Notes: a model not told the origin generated them from the sequence alone. Counted from the first letter of the stretch, positions 44,622-56,694 are shown. The stretch is 64,000 nucleotides of DNA from Saposhnikovia divaricata (GCA_036435485.1 CM071595.1:108616580-108680579), one strand, 5' to 3'. A program made the numbers and translations.

Positions 44622-45805
44622 CTACTCGTCGCCTTCGTCACCCTCTTCACTCTCGTCGGATGAATCAGGTGGAGGATACGGAGTTCGAGCTCCAAATAGA
44701 GGCCACTGAACAGCAGTACCTGGTGACTGAAAAGCTGCATCCAAAGCTACGGCCATGTCCTCGGAATACTGGCGACTGCTAACATGCATAGCATCCATCC
44801 GCCTAGTCATTCGACGAAAATAGGTATCAAAAACTGACATATCCACCGTACGCCGCGGAGGACCTGCCATAACAACTCCCGGTGCCCTAGGAACATGTGG
44901 CGGAGCGCCCGCTCCCTGACCACCAGCACCACCAACAACATAACCTAGACCCCGAGGATGAGGAATGCGCCCGGCCACTCCACCATCCGGTCAATAGTAG
45001 CATCAGTAATAGAAGTCATAGCTGTCTGCACCGGCTCACCTATGTACCATTTCACTTTCGCAGCATCACACAATCCCGTGATGATAGAAGCATAAGGAAT
45101 ACTAGCCATCGAATTACTTCCCAAATACCGAAGAATAGTTTGATTAATCAGATAACCAATGTCAACATACTCACCTTTGAGAATGCCCCATAGTAGAATA
45201 GCCCTCTCAACAGTAACATCGGTCATATGGGATGACGAAAGGATATTAGAACTTATGAAAAGGAACCAAGCCCGTGCGAACCTAGTCAATGACGCAGCCG
45301 GAAAAGTCCTCTTCTCGGTGGTACCCGGCTTACACTTCCAAACTGTACCCGGAACACATAGATCACCAATGATAGCTTCAAGATCAACGTCATCCCTAGT
45401 CTTTTTCCCCCAATCCGCAGCACCCCTAGGTTTAGGCTGCTGCCTAATCAAAGCACGAATGGCACGAGGCGAATAATCCAAATTCCGGCCCCTAACAACC
45501 GTGGAGTTATTCTTGGCTATCGTAGCATTAGCATAAAACTCCCTAACTACATTCAACGGGGCATCATTAGCAAATTCACAAAATAAAGACCAACCCCTCT
45601 CACTAACCATAGCTACCATCTCCTCATTATTACGTGGCACAAATCTCCTTTCCCGAATAACTCCTCTAGAAACTAACCGACCATACTCCGCTTCGGCCTC
45701 CTCATTCACAAACTTCACCACCCCACCTTCCAAAATAGCATTCTCATCCGAAGATGGACAAGTACTACTACTACTACCCACCAATCGTTGTCTCTTAGAA
45801 GCCAT
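44622..45805 (-). pseudogene. Third ORF of the Athila-like element (plant transposon-associated protein)
   Basis: Starts at the minus-strand ATG at 45805 (MASKRQRLVGSSSS). It encodes a basic N-terminus, then a globular region containing RFVPRNNEEMVAMVSERGWS and NLDYSPRAIRALIRQ, in the style of the putative plant transposon protein domain of Athila third ORFs, then VERAILLWGILKGEYVDIGY. A frameshift near 44950-44978 moves the frame. The tail (44622-44950) has the segment VDMSVFDTYFRRMTRRMDAM and a very acidic end (SDESEEGDEGDE). The role is unknown. It sits where an envelope gene would be, but no signal peptide or membrane anchor is apparent. Confidence 0.75.
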
Positions 45806-46251
45806 AAAAACAATAATAATAATCAACACAACTCCAAAATTCGATTTTAAGCAAAACCCCCAATTCAAGAACACAACCAAACCCTAATTGGCAAGAACAC
45901 AAATTTGTAGAAATTAAAAATATGAGATTAGAACAATACCCACGAATTGAAGAGGTGAACTTGCACGATTAGCTTCTAATAATTCGAATTTAATCTTCCC
46001 TTGAATCTTGTAATGGTTGAAAGTTGAAAATTTTGGATTATATAGATGGGTTTGTGTATGTAGAGGTGTATGTATATAGGAGATGTGAAAATTGGAGATG
46101 AAAGTAGAAGTAATATAGGATTGGGGTTTGTTAAAGATTTATAATCAACTTGGAATAGGAGTGGGATCTGATTTTTGGAAGTTTTTAGTGATATAGGAAG
46201 GATATAAGAAGAGAAATAATGATTTTAAGGCAAAAAAAACGACCAGATCAG
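45806..46251 (-). other. Leader of the Athila-like third ORF
   Basis: AT-rich, no gene seen. It could contain the promoter or splice acceptor for the third ORF. Confidence 0.4.
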
Positions 46252-46410
46252 AAGCTGTTGGCGCTGAGTGCGCGGTTTGTGCTGACGTCGCAGGTTCGTC
46301 CTGCGTGACTGGCGCAGTGAGCGCGGCTGGCGCAGGTTGCGCGGTTTGCTCCTGCGTTACACGGTGCAGTCTGCGCGGCTTGCATAGCCTGCGCAGGCGC
46401 GTTCTGCAAT
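46252..46410. repeat. GC-rich degenerate array (CGCAG/GCGCGG words)
   Basis: About 160 bp of irregular repeats of GCGCAGG, TGCGCGG and CTGCG in an AT-rich element, followed by CT/T-rich sequence (46425-46470). Located between pol and the third ORF. Confidence 0.75.
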
Positions 46411-46607
46411 ATTTTTTTTTTCACACTCTTCTCTCTCTCTCTTTTTTTTTCAACACTCACAACACTCTTTTTTTTTTCAATGGACAAAGGTATACAACAA
46501 ATACTACATCACTTGGGTTGCCTCCCAAGAAGCACTCATTTAATGTCATTAGCTTGACATTCTTCCGAAAAATCACGAACAAGATAAAACTGCGGCAACC
46601 TTCTCGC

Positions 46608-49600
46608 GGTTCACCATTCCTCCATAATACGGCTTAAGTCTCTGTCCATTTACCTTGAAAGCATCATCAATAGAACCCCTATATATCTCCACTGCTCCAT
46701 GTGGAAACACGGTTTTGACTGTAAACGGACCCGACCATTTTTTATTTAAGCTTACCCAGAAAAAGTTTAAGGCGAGAATTATAAAGCAAAACCTGTTGGC
46801 CCGGCACAAACGACTTATGCACCAACTTCCTATCATGCCACCTCTTCACTTTCTCCTTGTACATCCTAGCATTCTCGTAAGCCTGCTCACGAAATTCTTC
46901 GAGCTCATTTAACTGAAGTAGACATTTGTCACCCGCAGCTGAAATATCTAAGTTTAACTTCTTCAACGCCCAATAGGCCTTGTGCTCTAACTCTGCCGGC
47001 AAATGACAAGCCTTACCAAATACCAACTGATAAGGAGACATACCTAGGGGTGTCTTGTAAGCAGTTCTATATGCCCAAACCGCTTCGTCTAACTTCAAAC
47101 ACCAATCCTTCCTTGATGGATTTACCACTCTCTCGAGAATTCTCTTAATCTCGCGATTTGAAACCTCCGCTTGACCATTAGTTTGAGGATGATAAGCTGT
47201 GGCAACACGATGAGTCACATTATACCTTGCCATCATAGCAGTAAATTGACGATTATAGAAGTGTGTCCCCTCATCACTGATTATAGCTCGTGGAGTTCCA
47301 AAACGCGTGAAAATCTGCTTGTGAAGAAAATTCAGCACCACCTTAGCATCATTGGTCGGTAAAGCCTTCACCTCGACCCATTTAGACACGTAATCCACTG
47401 CTAAGAGAATGTACTGATTGTTGCAAGACGAAAAAAATGGACCCATGAAATCAATTCCCCACACATAAAAAATCTCCACTTCAATAATCGTACTAAGAGG
47501 CATCTCGTTCCTCCTAGAAATATTACCAGCCCTTTGACATCGATCACAACTCATCACGAACCTATGAGAATCTTTAAACAGATTTGGCCAATAGAATCCC
47601 GCTTGCAGTACTTTCTGAGCTGTTTTATCACCACCATAGTGGCCTCCATATGCAGTAGAATGACAATCATGCAAAATACTTTCCGTTTCACTGTACGGAA
47701 TGCACCTCCTCAAAAACTGATCCACACCAAGCTTGAACAAGAATGGCTCGTCCCAACGGTACCACTTCCCATCATGCAGAAACTTCTTCTTTTGAGCATA
47801 AGAAAATTTCGGAGGAATAACATTGCTAACCAAATAGTTCACATAATCTGCAAACCATGGCTCTTCACTTTGCACTCCAAAAAGCTGCTCATCTGGAAAA
47901 GATTCATTAATAAGAGATTTGTTATGCGAATCCTTACCGTGGTCCTTTAAGCGTGAAAGATGATCCGCTACTTGATTTTCCGTGCCTTTCCTATCCTTGA
48001 TTTCCACATCAAATTCTTGCAAAAGAAGCACCCAACGAATCAATCTAGGCTTTGAATCCTTCTTCGACATGAGATATCGAATAGCAGCATGATCCGTGTA
48101 AACAATCACCTTCGTACCAAGCAAATAAGACCTGAATTTCTCGAAACCATAGACAACTGCTAGCAACTCCTTCTCCATAGTAGTGTAGTTTAGCTGTGCA
48201 TCATTGAGGGTTTTACTAGCATAGTAAACCACATGAAAAATTTTGTCCTTCCTTTGACCAAGCACAGCTCCAACAGCATAGTCACTAGCATCACAAATAA
48301 GTTCGAAAGGTTCCTTCCAATTAGGTGCGGTAATGACTGGTGTAGTAGTCAACTTCTTCTTCAAGAGCTCAAAAGCTGCAAGACAATCATCATCAAACTT
48401 GAAAGGAACATCCTTCTCGAAGAGGTTGCACAAGGGTTTAGAAATTTTTGAGAAGTCTTTGATGAATCGCCGATAGAAACCCGCATGACCAAGAAAACTG
48501 CGAATTCCATTAACTGAGATAGGTGGAGGAAGATTTTCGATTGTTTCCACCTTAGCCCTATCCACCTCAAGTCCTCTACCAGATACCTTGTGCCCAAGAA
48601 TAATTCCCTCTCGCACCATGAAGTGACACTTCTCCCAATTAAGCACCAAGTTAGTCTCCACACAACGTTTCAAAACCAAGCCAAGATTATGCAAGCACTC
48701 GTCATATGAAGTACCAAAAACTGAGAAGTCATCCATAAAAACCTCCACATTCGAACCAATCATGTCTGAGAAAATAGCCATCATGCACCTTTGAAAAGTG
48801 GCGGGAGCACCACAAAGTCCGAAAGAAACCCGTCGGAAAGCAAAGGTGCCAAAAGGACATGTGAACGTGGTCTTCTCTTGATCTTCCGGAGCAATGCCAA
48901 TCTGATTGTAGCCTGAATAACCATCAAGGAGGCAATAGTACTCATGTCCCGCCAACCTGTCTAGCATCTGATCAATGAATAGCAGAGGAAAGTGATCTTT
49001 TCTCGTGGCTTTGTTGAGCTTCCTATAGTCCATGCAAACTCTCCACCCCGTGACTGTTCGAGTAGGGATGAGCTCATTCTTTTCATTAGCAACAACTGTC
49101 ATGCCTCCTTTCTTTGGCACACATTGAACCGGGCTCACCCAAGAACTGTCTGAGATAGGATATATAATACCCGCATCAAGCCACTTTAAAATTTCCATCT
49201 TCACCACCTCTTTCATAATCGGATTAAGTCTCCGCTGATGCTCAACAATAGGCTTAGCTCCCTCCTCTAACAGAATTTTGTGCATGCAATAAGAAGGGCT
49301 GATTCCCTTGATATCTGCTATAGTCCAACCAATGGCTGATTTGAACTCTCTCAGAATTCGCAAAAGCTTTTCTTCCGCACTAGCTGAGAAGTTAGAGGCA
49401 ATAATAACAGGTAATGTAGATGCATCACCAAGAAAAACATACCTCAAGTGTTCCGGAAGTGGTTTGAGTTCAAGTGTAGGAGCTTCCTCAATAGATGGTT
49501 TCAGGCGCCCCTCCGAATTTTTAAGTTCTGCTAACCCAAGAGATTCAAAAGGCAAATCAAATCTCCTTTTCCAAGGGGCTGAATTTAGCTGCTGAAGTTG

Positions 49601-50162
49601 CTCGGCTATTTCCTCATCTTCAAAATCAGAGTCACCAACTAAAACTTTTTCCAAAGAATCTGACTTAAGCAACTGCTCCATTTCCATAGTAACTGCAGAA
49701 TCAACCCAATCCACCTTCAAACATTCTTCTTCATCTGAGGGAAATTTCATTGCATTAAAGACATTGAAGGTGACATTCTGGTCTTGCACCCTCATGGTGA
49801 GTTCCCCTTTTTGTACATCAATCAAAGTCTTTCCCGTAGCCATGAATGGTCTTCCCAAGATTATGGGAATCTTCTTATCTTCCTCGAAGACCAAAATAAC
49901 AAAATCAGCAGGAAATATGAGTTTGTTAACTTTCACCAACACATCCTCCAATATGCCTCTAGGATATGTAACTGAACGATCGGCCAACTGCAAAGAGATG
50001 TTGGTTGGCTTTGGATCTGGTAGACCAAGTTGCAAGAATACTGACAAGGGCATGAGATTGATGCTAGCTCCCAAGTCACACAAGCACTTTTCAAAAAATA
50101 GATTACCAATAGTGCATGGAATAGTAAAACTACCAAGATCCTTTAGCTTCGGAGGAAACTTC
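46608..50162 (-). pseudogene. pol: pol of the Athila-like element (protease, RT, RNase H, integrase)
   Basis: On the minus strand a frame of more than 1,100 codons runs to 46742. Order: protease (CDLGASINLMP at 50083), RT (VCMDYRKLNKATRKDHFPL near 49020, catalytic FMDDFSVFG near 48735), RNase H (DASDYAVGAVLGQR near 48280, YTDHAAIRYLMSKK near 48090), integrase zinc finger (CHSTAYGGHYGG near 47660, CDRCQRAG), and core (GIDFMGPF near 47450, SDEGTHF near 47270, HPQTNGQAEVSNREIKR near 47170). A TAA stop at 50162-50164 separates it from gag. A frameshift in an A-rich run near 46742 puts the last integrase codons (VNGQRLKPYYGGMV near 46640) in another frame. Catalytic motifs look intact. Confidence 0.94.
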
Positions 50163-50164
50163 TG

Positions 50165-51894
50165 TTACAGAACGGCACTACACTCTTCCGTTAAGGCAAC
50201 GGTCTCTAATGCATCAAGCTTCAACTTACGAGAGAGAATTCCTTTCATGAACTTGGCATAGCTTGGCATCTGTTCAAGAGCTTCGGCAAAGGGAATGTTA
50301 ATCTGCAACTTCTTGAACACCTCTAAGAACTTAGCAAACTTCTTGTCCAAATTCTGCTTCTGGAGTCTTCTAGGATAAGGAGGAGGAGGATAGATCTGAG
50401 TGTTCTTCGTAGACTGCTCCACAGAATTTTTAACAGGTTCCTTGCTCTTCTCCACTTCACCATCTTGCTGATCAGCCACCAAATCAGATTGAGCAATTTC
50501 GGGCACTGCAGATTTTTCAACCTGCTGATTCTGAACATCTTAATCTTCTTCAGCTGCTGATTTAGGGCCTGCTGTAACTTTTCCGTATCACTAGGAAGAG
50601 TTCCTTGTTGCCTACTAAGTAAGGCACTTGCAATCTGTCCCACCTGGGTTTCCAAGACCTTTTGAGAAGCTTGCAGGTTCTTCACCATCATCCACAAATC
50701 ATCCCTTTCTGATTTTTCATTAGATGATTGCCCCGCATGAGCCTGGGGCTGTTGCTGCTGAAATCCCTGATGCTGATATGATTGCCTTGGAGCATACTGC
50801 TGCTGATAACCTTGATTGAATGGCCATGCTTGCTGACCCTGAAACTGCTGATAGGGCTGCTGAGGTTGTTGAGCACCTTGGTTGTTGCTCCAGCTGAAGT
50901 TAGGATGATTCCTGTTGTTTGGATGATAGGTGGCTGGAACTGGTGCAGCATGTCTCTGAAAATTACTTATAAACTGTGCTGATTCAGAAGAGATAGCACA
51001 CTGATTCGTCTCATGTGCGCCCGCACATAGCTCACAAATACTAGCAACCTGCTGAACTCCATAATTAGCAAGAGAATCCACCTTCATCGTAAGAGCCTTC
51101 AACTGAGCTGCAATAGCTGAAGCTGTGTCAACTTCAAGAACACCTGCTACCTTGCCTTGAGAAAGCCTCTGTGTTGGATTCTCATATTCATTAGCAGCCA
51201 TTATCTCAATAAGATCATAAGCTTCCTCATAGCTCTTCACCCACAGAGCTCCACCTGATGCTGCATCTAGCAAAGGCCTAGACTGTGCTCCCAACCCATT
51301 GTAAAAACCATTAATAACCATCCAATCAGGCATGTCATGATGAGGACACTTTCGTAGCATCTCCTTATAACGTTCCCAAGCCTCACACAAAGACTCGCCA
51401 GATTGCTGTTGAAATTGAGTTAACTGGTTCCTTATTGCTGCAGTTTTCGTCATAGGGAAGAATTTATTAAGGAACTTCTGAGCAAGATCCACCCATGTAG
51501 TAATGGAACCAGCTGGTAGAGAGTGTAACCAGCCCTTAGCCTTATCCCTTAAGGAGAATGGGAAAAGCCTCAACTTGATAGCATCATCCGACACACCATT
51601 AAATTTGAAAGTGTCGCAAATCTCGATAAAGTCCCGGATGTGCATGTTAGGATCCTCTGTCGAAGCACCCCCAAATTGAACTGAATTCTGCACCATCTGA
51701 ATTGTGCTCGGCTTGATCTCAAAGTTGTTCGCTGCAATAGTTGGCCTGAAAATACTAGATTGTATGTCATTGATCTTTGGCTGTGAATAGTCCTTCAAAG
51801 CCTTGACTGCTGCTGGTAAATCTACCATCTCTACAATAGTTTCAATTTCCTCTTCTGCCAGTTTTTCCTTACGAGCCTGCAAACGTGTTCGCAT
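50165..51894 (-). pseudogene. gag: gag of the Athila-like element
   Basis: Starts at the minus-strand ATG at 51894 (MRTRLQARKEKLAEEE). The gag core follows (IRDFIEICDTFKFNGV, KLRLFPFSLRDKAKGWLHSL, WVDLAQKFLNKFFP, ESLCEAWERYKEMLRKCPHH), then a cysteine motif CELCAGAHETNQC near residue 290, then a Gln/Pro-rich segment. The frame is lost near 50540, and the proper continuation (VADQQDGEVEKSKEPVKN, then KLQINIPFAEALEQMPSYAK) runs in another frame to a stop at 50162. In relatives gag and pol form one long frame, so one indel and one stop codon have broken it here. Confidence 0.92.
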
Positions 51895-52008
51895 ACACGT
51901 TCAAGTACCTGAAAACACCACGAAACAAACAACTAAGTAAGAAATCTGAGTCAGTGAACGCTAACGACCACTGATGACAAGCACATAAACTAAACAAAAC
52001 ACCGATGA

Positions 52009-52026
52009 TCCCCGGCAGCGGTGCCA
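52009..52026 (-). promoter_or_regulatory. Primer-binding site (tRNA-Asp) of the Athila-like element
   Basis: TCCCCGGCAGCGGTGCCA on the plus strand equals the 3' end of plant tRNA-Asp with two differences. It lies six bases inside the 5' LTR. Athila elements use this primer. Confidence 0.85.
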
Positions 52027-52032
52027 AAAACT

Positions 52033-53521
52033 TGTTAGCACAAAATTACGCAAGCGCACGTAGTCACAAGTAATATAATTAAAGTTCGTTCCGCAGAGAT
52101 CTGGTTAAATTTAAATAAGTAAATATGCCTATGCAACAATGTTTGGTTTTAATCCACTGCTAAGACAATTAACAAGAATGAGGTTTTAATTATCTATATT
52201 AACTAGGATGCAAATCATTAAGCTAAGAATAATTAACTAATGAGAATTAAATATAAATTACTTATATGAGATAAAACATGGAATCCTAATTTCATTATCT
52301 ACTTCACTTAGAGTCGCAGCCTTAAATCAATACATGTGATGGTTTTGATATCTGATCAGATAACACGAAACAAGTAAAAGTTACCTCTCGGTATACTAGC
52401 ACCAAACTACACATACATCCACAAAAGAGATAGAAGATGAGTAGATACCTATTATGTTTAGACCCTATATCTCTATAGAATTTGAAAACATAGAGGTTTA
52501 AGAACAAGTTATCCACATAGATCACATAAGGTAGCATAATATCTCTATTTACGCCACAAATCATGATGTTAAAACATCAACCTATCCTATGCTAGCATGG
52601 CAAGTTCTAAATCTCAAGATCCACTCTCGTTTAGCAAGAGATTAACATATTAGATGTTAGTTACGCATCTAAATTCATGAAGCACAACCATACAAGGATA
52701 TCAAGAATTCACCACACATAAATCTTTAAAGCATATAAACTAATAAGCTACATAAATAAATCCATTAGGATCCCATGACAACGATTAGTTCATAGTTGAA
52801 CCGTTCGTCACCATGGGATCAGATGAAAACATGATATTAAACAAGATAAGAAAGAAAGAAGCAATAATATTAATAAAAACAAAAGTTGAGAGAACAAATC
52901 TATAATCCAAAGTATACAAAAGATGAAGTAGATCTAGATCTTTGCTTGTCACCGAGCTTGAATCCTTCTCCACTTTTCTCTCTTGCAGTTCTACGTTACA
53001 ATAATAAAAATCTGATACAAATTACATGGTAGGATGTGTTTAAATAGACTCTAGAAGTCTTGCCCAATAAGCAATTACCTTCTATTACAATTAGAATTCG
53101 ATTAAGGTACCAAAAACTGCCCAAAATACAATTAGAATTAGAAAAAGGGAAAAACTGGAATTTTTCTGCATGGCTTATCATAGAACACTTGCGCGATTTT
53201 ATTCAGCACGTCCCCTGCACCTTCTATCTATTCCATGTTGTAGAAAATCTTTCAAGCTTCGCGTGAGCTGTAAAATCGCTGAAAACGGACTTCTAGAACT
53301 CCAGATATGGCCAAAACAGTGTAGACTGCGCAACCTTCCCGCAAAATCCGAATTTAAATCAATTAATCCTCCAAACACGATAGAAGCATCACCCATAATC
53401 AACATTCTTGTAAGTCTGCACAACTAAGCAAAACACATCAAAACTACAATAAACTTGAGGCCAAGTCAATCAATTTAAGCCGAATTTAAGCGATCCAAGT
53501 GGATATAAAATCCACTTATCA
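52033..53521 (-). repeat. 5' LTR of the Athila-like element
   Basis: Partner of 41692-43180 with identical length. About 36 substitutions and no length change were seen by eye. Confidence 0.96.
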
Positions 53522-53526
53522 GAAGT
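53522..53526. repeat. Target-site duplication, right copy (GAAGT)
   Basis: Matches 41687-41691 exactly. Confidence 0.9.
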
Positions 53527-54371
53527 CTGCTCATTTTCTATCGATTAACGAGATATTCTCACCAGATTAGTATCTGATCGAGACTTGCGATTTAACTCGA
53601 GATTTTGCTGACAATTTTAAGATTTTTTTAGGAACCCAACTCAAGATGAGTACAGCTTACCATCCACTGACGGACGGACAAAGTAAAAGGACGATTCAGA
53701 CGATAAAAGATATGCTTAGAGCTTGTGCGTTGGATTTAAAAAAAAAGGTTGGGATGAACATTTGCCTTTGGTGGAGTTTTCATATAACAACAATTATCAC
53801 ATGAGTATAAGAATGCCACCATAAGAAGCCTTATATGGATGGAAATGTAGGTCACCAATGTATTGGGAAGAAGTTGGTGGAAGAAAGATTTTAGGACCAG
53901 AGTTACTCCAACAGACGAAGGAAAGGGTTGAGATTATTCAAAAGAGATTGGTTACTGCTCGAGATAGACAGAGGAAGTATGCTGATCAAGCCAGGAAAGA
54001 TATGAGTTTCGAAATAGGAGATCAAGTGTTGCTAAAGGTATCACCATGAGGTTTTAAAGCGAGTCGGGAAAGTTGCTTACGAATTGGCATTACCACCGCA
54101 CACGTACCATATTCACAACGTTTTCCACGTATCTATGCTTAAGAAGTACAATCCCGATGCGAGTCACGTAATCGAGTACGTGCCCATTGAGATTCAGCCA
54201 GATTTATCTTATGTAGAGCAACCAGTAGAAATTCAAGATAGAAGTGATAGAAAGCTCAGGAATAAGATTGTTAGATTGGTTAAGGTTTTGTGGAGGAATC
54301 CTAAAGTTGAAGAGTCAACTTGGGAGCTTGGAAGCGAGATTCTTGCCAAGTATCCTCATTTGATTACTTAG
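53522..54371 (+). pseudogene. pol: pol of Tekay-like chromovirus, part 2 (integrase C-part, chromodomain)
   Basis: Continues the integrase core directly after the Athila-like element (SAHFLSI at 53527). Stops and frameshifts follow through 53850, but the frames 53858-54049 (ERVEIIQKRLVTARDRQRKY, FEIGDQVLLKVSP) and 54084-54371 are recognisable. The latter holds HNVFHVSMLKKYNPDASH and a C-terminal chromodomain-like end (VLWRNPKVEESTWELGSEI), which marks the chromovirus branch and is thought to steer integration towards heterochromatin. It ends at a TAG at 54369-54371. Confidence 0.88.
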
Positions 54372-54398
54372 GTGAGATTCTGGGGACAGAATCCTTTT

Positions 54399-54411
54399 AA
54401 GAGGGGAAGGC
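54399..54411 (+). promoter_or_regulatory. Polypurine tract of the Tekay-like element
   Basis: AAGAGGGGAAGGC, adjoining the 3' LTR start. Confidence 0.8.
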
Positions 54412-54463
54412 TATAACGACCTAGAATTTTTTTTCGCGATTTTATAAGTGTTTATTTAATTGT
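54412..54463 (+). repeat. 3' LTR of the Tekay-like element, first 52 bp only
   Basis: Aligns with 33208-33259 (shared TATAACGACCTAGAATTT and TTTATAAGTGTTTATTTAAT) and then stops abruptly at a CACTA terminus. The rest of the LTR is not found in the window. Confidence 0.88.
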
Positions 54464-55317
54464 CACTACGTCATAGATGACTTTACACAACATTTTTGCA
54501 TAGTGTTGCCGTCTGAAAAAGTGATGCCGTAGCTATTTTCATCCTTACCTATTACAACACAAAGTATTTGTGTTAGCTTAGACATGAAAAGTGTTGGCGT
54601 AGATATTTTATAATGTATTATACTATTATGTACTTATTTTTCTTTTTTATTTTATATTATACTATTATGTATTTATTTATTTTTTTGGAATTTGAATTGG
54701 AGAGAATGGTATTTTTTTGTAAAGTAATGTATTTTTCAATAATTTTAAAATTAACAATTTAAAAAATTTTACATTTTTTAATTAAGAAATTGTATATATA
54801 TATTAAATATAATTTACAATAAATAACACTTTACATAAAAAGTAAAAAAGTTATGAAACGAATTTATTTATTATATCAAAAATATTAAATTAAATAGGAA
54901 TGAAAATGATGATTTTTTTGAATAATTTTAAATTGAAAATATTTTGTTAAAAAAAAGTTTTCAAAAAATGAAATAATTACAAAACTTGAAAAAAAAAAGA
55001 TAGCACGAATGTTGATGAAAATGGGTTGAGCGGCAAATTATACCGCCTGTTTCGACAATTATTGTCCTAATAATAAGTCAAAGCAAAGACCCCAGCTTAG
55101 GGATTATTTACAACCCACAGGCGCTCACTCTCAAAACTCACTCTCATAACGCAATTAGGGATTACAGCTTCAATTGGGGATTCAAGCATGGAGTATCCGT
55201 TAGTGCTTCAAGACTTCAATTAGGGCTTGCAAATTTGGGTTTAAGCTTAACGTATCCTTCTCCTCAACTTTAATTTGCAAATTTGTTAATCTTGGCTTGC
55301 AAATTTCTGTCAAGGTA

Positions 55318-55441
55318 TCCTTCTCCCTCTCTGCATCTCTCTCCCTATCTCCCTCTCCCCCTCAATCACTTTCTCTGTCTTTCTCTCCCTCTTTCTGTCT
55401 CTCTCCATCCCCCTCTCTCTCCCTCTTTCTGTCTCTCTCCA
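55318..55441. repeat. CT-rich imperfect microsatellite
   Basis: CTCTCTCC, CTCCCTCTTTCTGTCTCT and similar, including a duplicated 34-bp part. Such pyrimidine blocks are common in plant 5' leaders. Confidence 0.85.
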
Positions 55442-56689
55442 TTGTGCTTATACATATCTGTATGTAAATGTGTATGCATATATAAAACTTTGTTTTAATG
55501 CAAATTAGTTTAGCTTAAAAATTACAATTGATTGTGTTTGTATTGTTCGGCGCTTAGATATTTAAGAGGAGAAAAGATAATGTTTAACAAATCAGGGTTC
55601 TAGTTGAGGTATTTGAGTTAAATTGATGACAACAAAGAATGATTTGAAAAATAGACACTGTTTATGATGATGTCTCAGTACATAATTTTTGTAAATCTAT
55701 GTGATGCTTGTGTACCAATTTAGTTTCTTAGTCAATTTTGGTGACTTGTGTATGCAGAGGTTCTTGCAGTAGTACAATGAAGTTGAACTTTCTACACTTG
55801 GAATGGGTATTATATCTAATCCCTCCTTTATTTTATTTCCTGTGATTAATCACTTTAATTTTCAGCTAAAAGAAGCTATTGAAAGAATGTGTCCTTTTTT
55901 AATGATTGAGAAGTATCTTCTTTCTATAATTTCTATAGGAGCACTTGGAAAGGGCAGTGCTTTCTTTTAACTTCCTTCTGGTTGTTCATCTATTTTAGCC
56001 ATTGCAATCCATCTAACTTCCTTCTTTCTATAATTTTGTAACATATTGATAGTCCAAGCTGAGATTTACGACATTTTTTTGATATTTTTATTGTTTGGAA
56101 GGCATCAGGCTATGGTCCTCTTGTTGATATAAAACCAATTTCTCTTAGTGTTATAACAATTTAGCTCTACCATAAGTCTCAAGCAGGACAGAGTTTTACT
56201 TCGGAATATATATCAGTACTCACTGGTCTAGGAAAGAAGTGAAAGAAGGTTTTTTTTTCCTGCAAGATAAGTGCTATAAAAATTTTGGATGTGGTTACTC
56301 TTATCGCTTATAATGTTTGTATATTATGTTATGCCAAATTTATTCATATAATTTATTTACATGCTGCCTCATGGATCTACCATATAAATATTACTACGGT
56401 TATATTCATTAAGCTAGTTTAGTTGATAATCATATAGAGAGATAGTTTAGACAGAGAGTCATGAATTCACAGAATAAAGTAGTTGTAGAGAGAGATAGTT
56501 TGTGATTTCTTTGTGTGTGTTTTTACTATGTGTGCACTAGTGACTCATGGGCAGTAGCTTGTAAGTGATGAGTCTATGTAGTTGGTGTTTTTGTAACTAA
56601 TTTTTGTCACCTTCTTGTCCCTCCTTCTCCAGGGTCATTCCTAAGACACTGATGCCTCTAGAGGTATGTTAACAAGAAAGTTCTAAACC
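55442..56689. other. Interior of CACTA element 1 without recognised exons
   Basis: AT-rich and intron-like. No reading frame with transposase features was seen. Confidence 0.45.
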
Positions 56690-56694
56690 CTTTC
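56690..56694. repeat. Presumed target-site copy (CTTTC) of Copia element B
   Basis: Five bases before the LTR. The partner is beyond the window. Confidence 0.3.

Larger units (their letters stand above)
41692..53521 (-). mobile_element. Complete Athila-like Gypsy retrotransposon (11,830 bp)
   Basis: Two 1,489-bp direct LTRs (41692-43180 and 52033-53521) enclose, on the minus strand, a tRNA-Asp primer site, gag, pol, a GC-rich spacer, a third ORF and a polypurine tract. GAAGT target duplications flank it. The insertion splits the Tekay integrase, whose reading frame resumes across the gap. By eye the LTRs differ at about 36 positions (around 2.4 %), so the insertion is fairly recent. Gag-pol and the third ORF carry frameshifts and a stop, so this copy is non-autonomous now. 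Confidence 0.96.
54464..56694. mobile_element. CACTA element 1, left part
   Basis: Begins CACTACGTCATAGATGAC exactly where the Tekay LTR breaks off, preceded by TGT, the probable 3-bp target copy. Subterminal words of the type GTGTTGCCGT, GTGATGCCGTAG and GTGTTGGCGTAG (54500-54605) fit CACTA architecture. From about 55080 the sequence looks like a promoter and leader (ACTCTCAAAACTCACTCTCA, then a CT-rich block), perhaps the transposase gene's 5' end on the plus strand, but no transposase motif lies before the Copia insertion at 56695. The right terminus is outside the window. Confidence 0.6.

Noticed and set aside
47171..50261. Plus-strand frames opposite the Athila-like gag-pol (for example 47534-47950 and 49764-50261)
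   Set aside because: They are shadows of the long minus-strand pol frame, which has catalytic motifs throughout.
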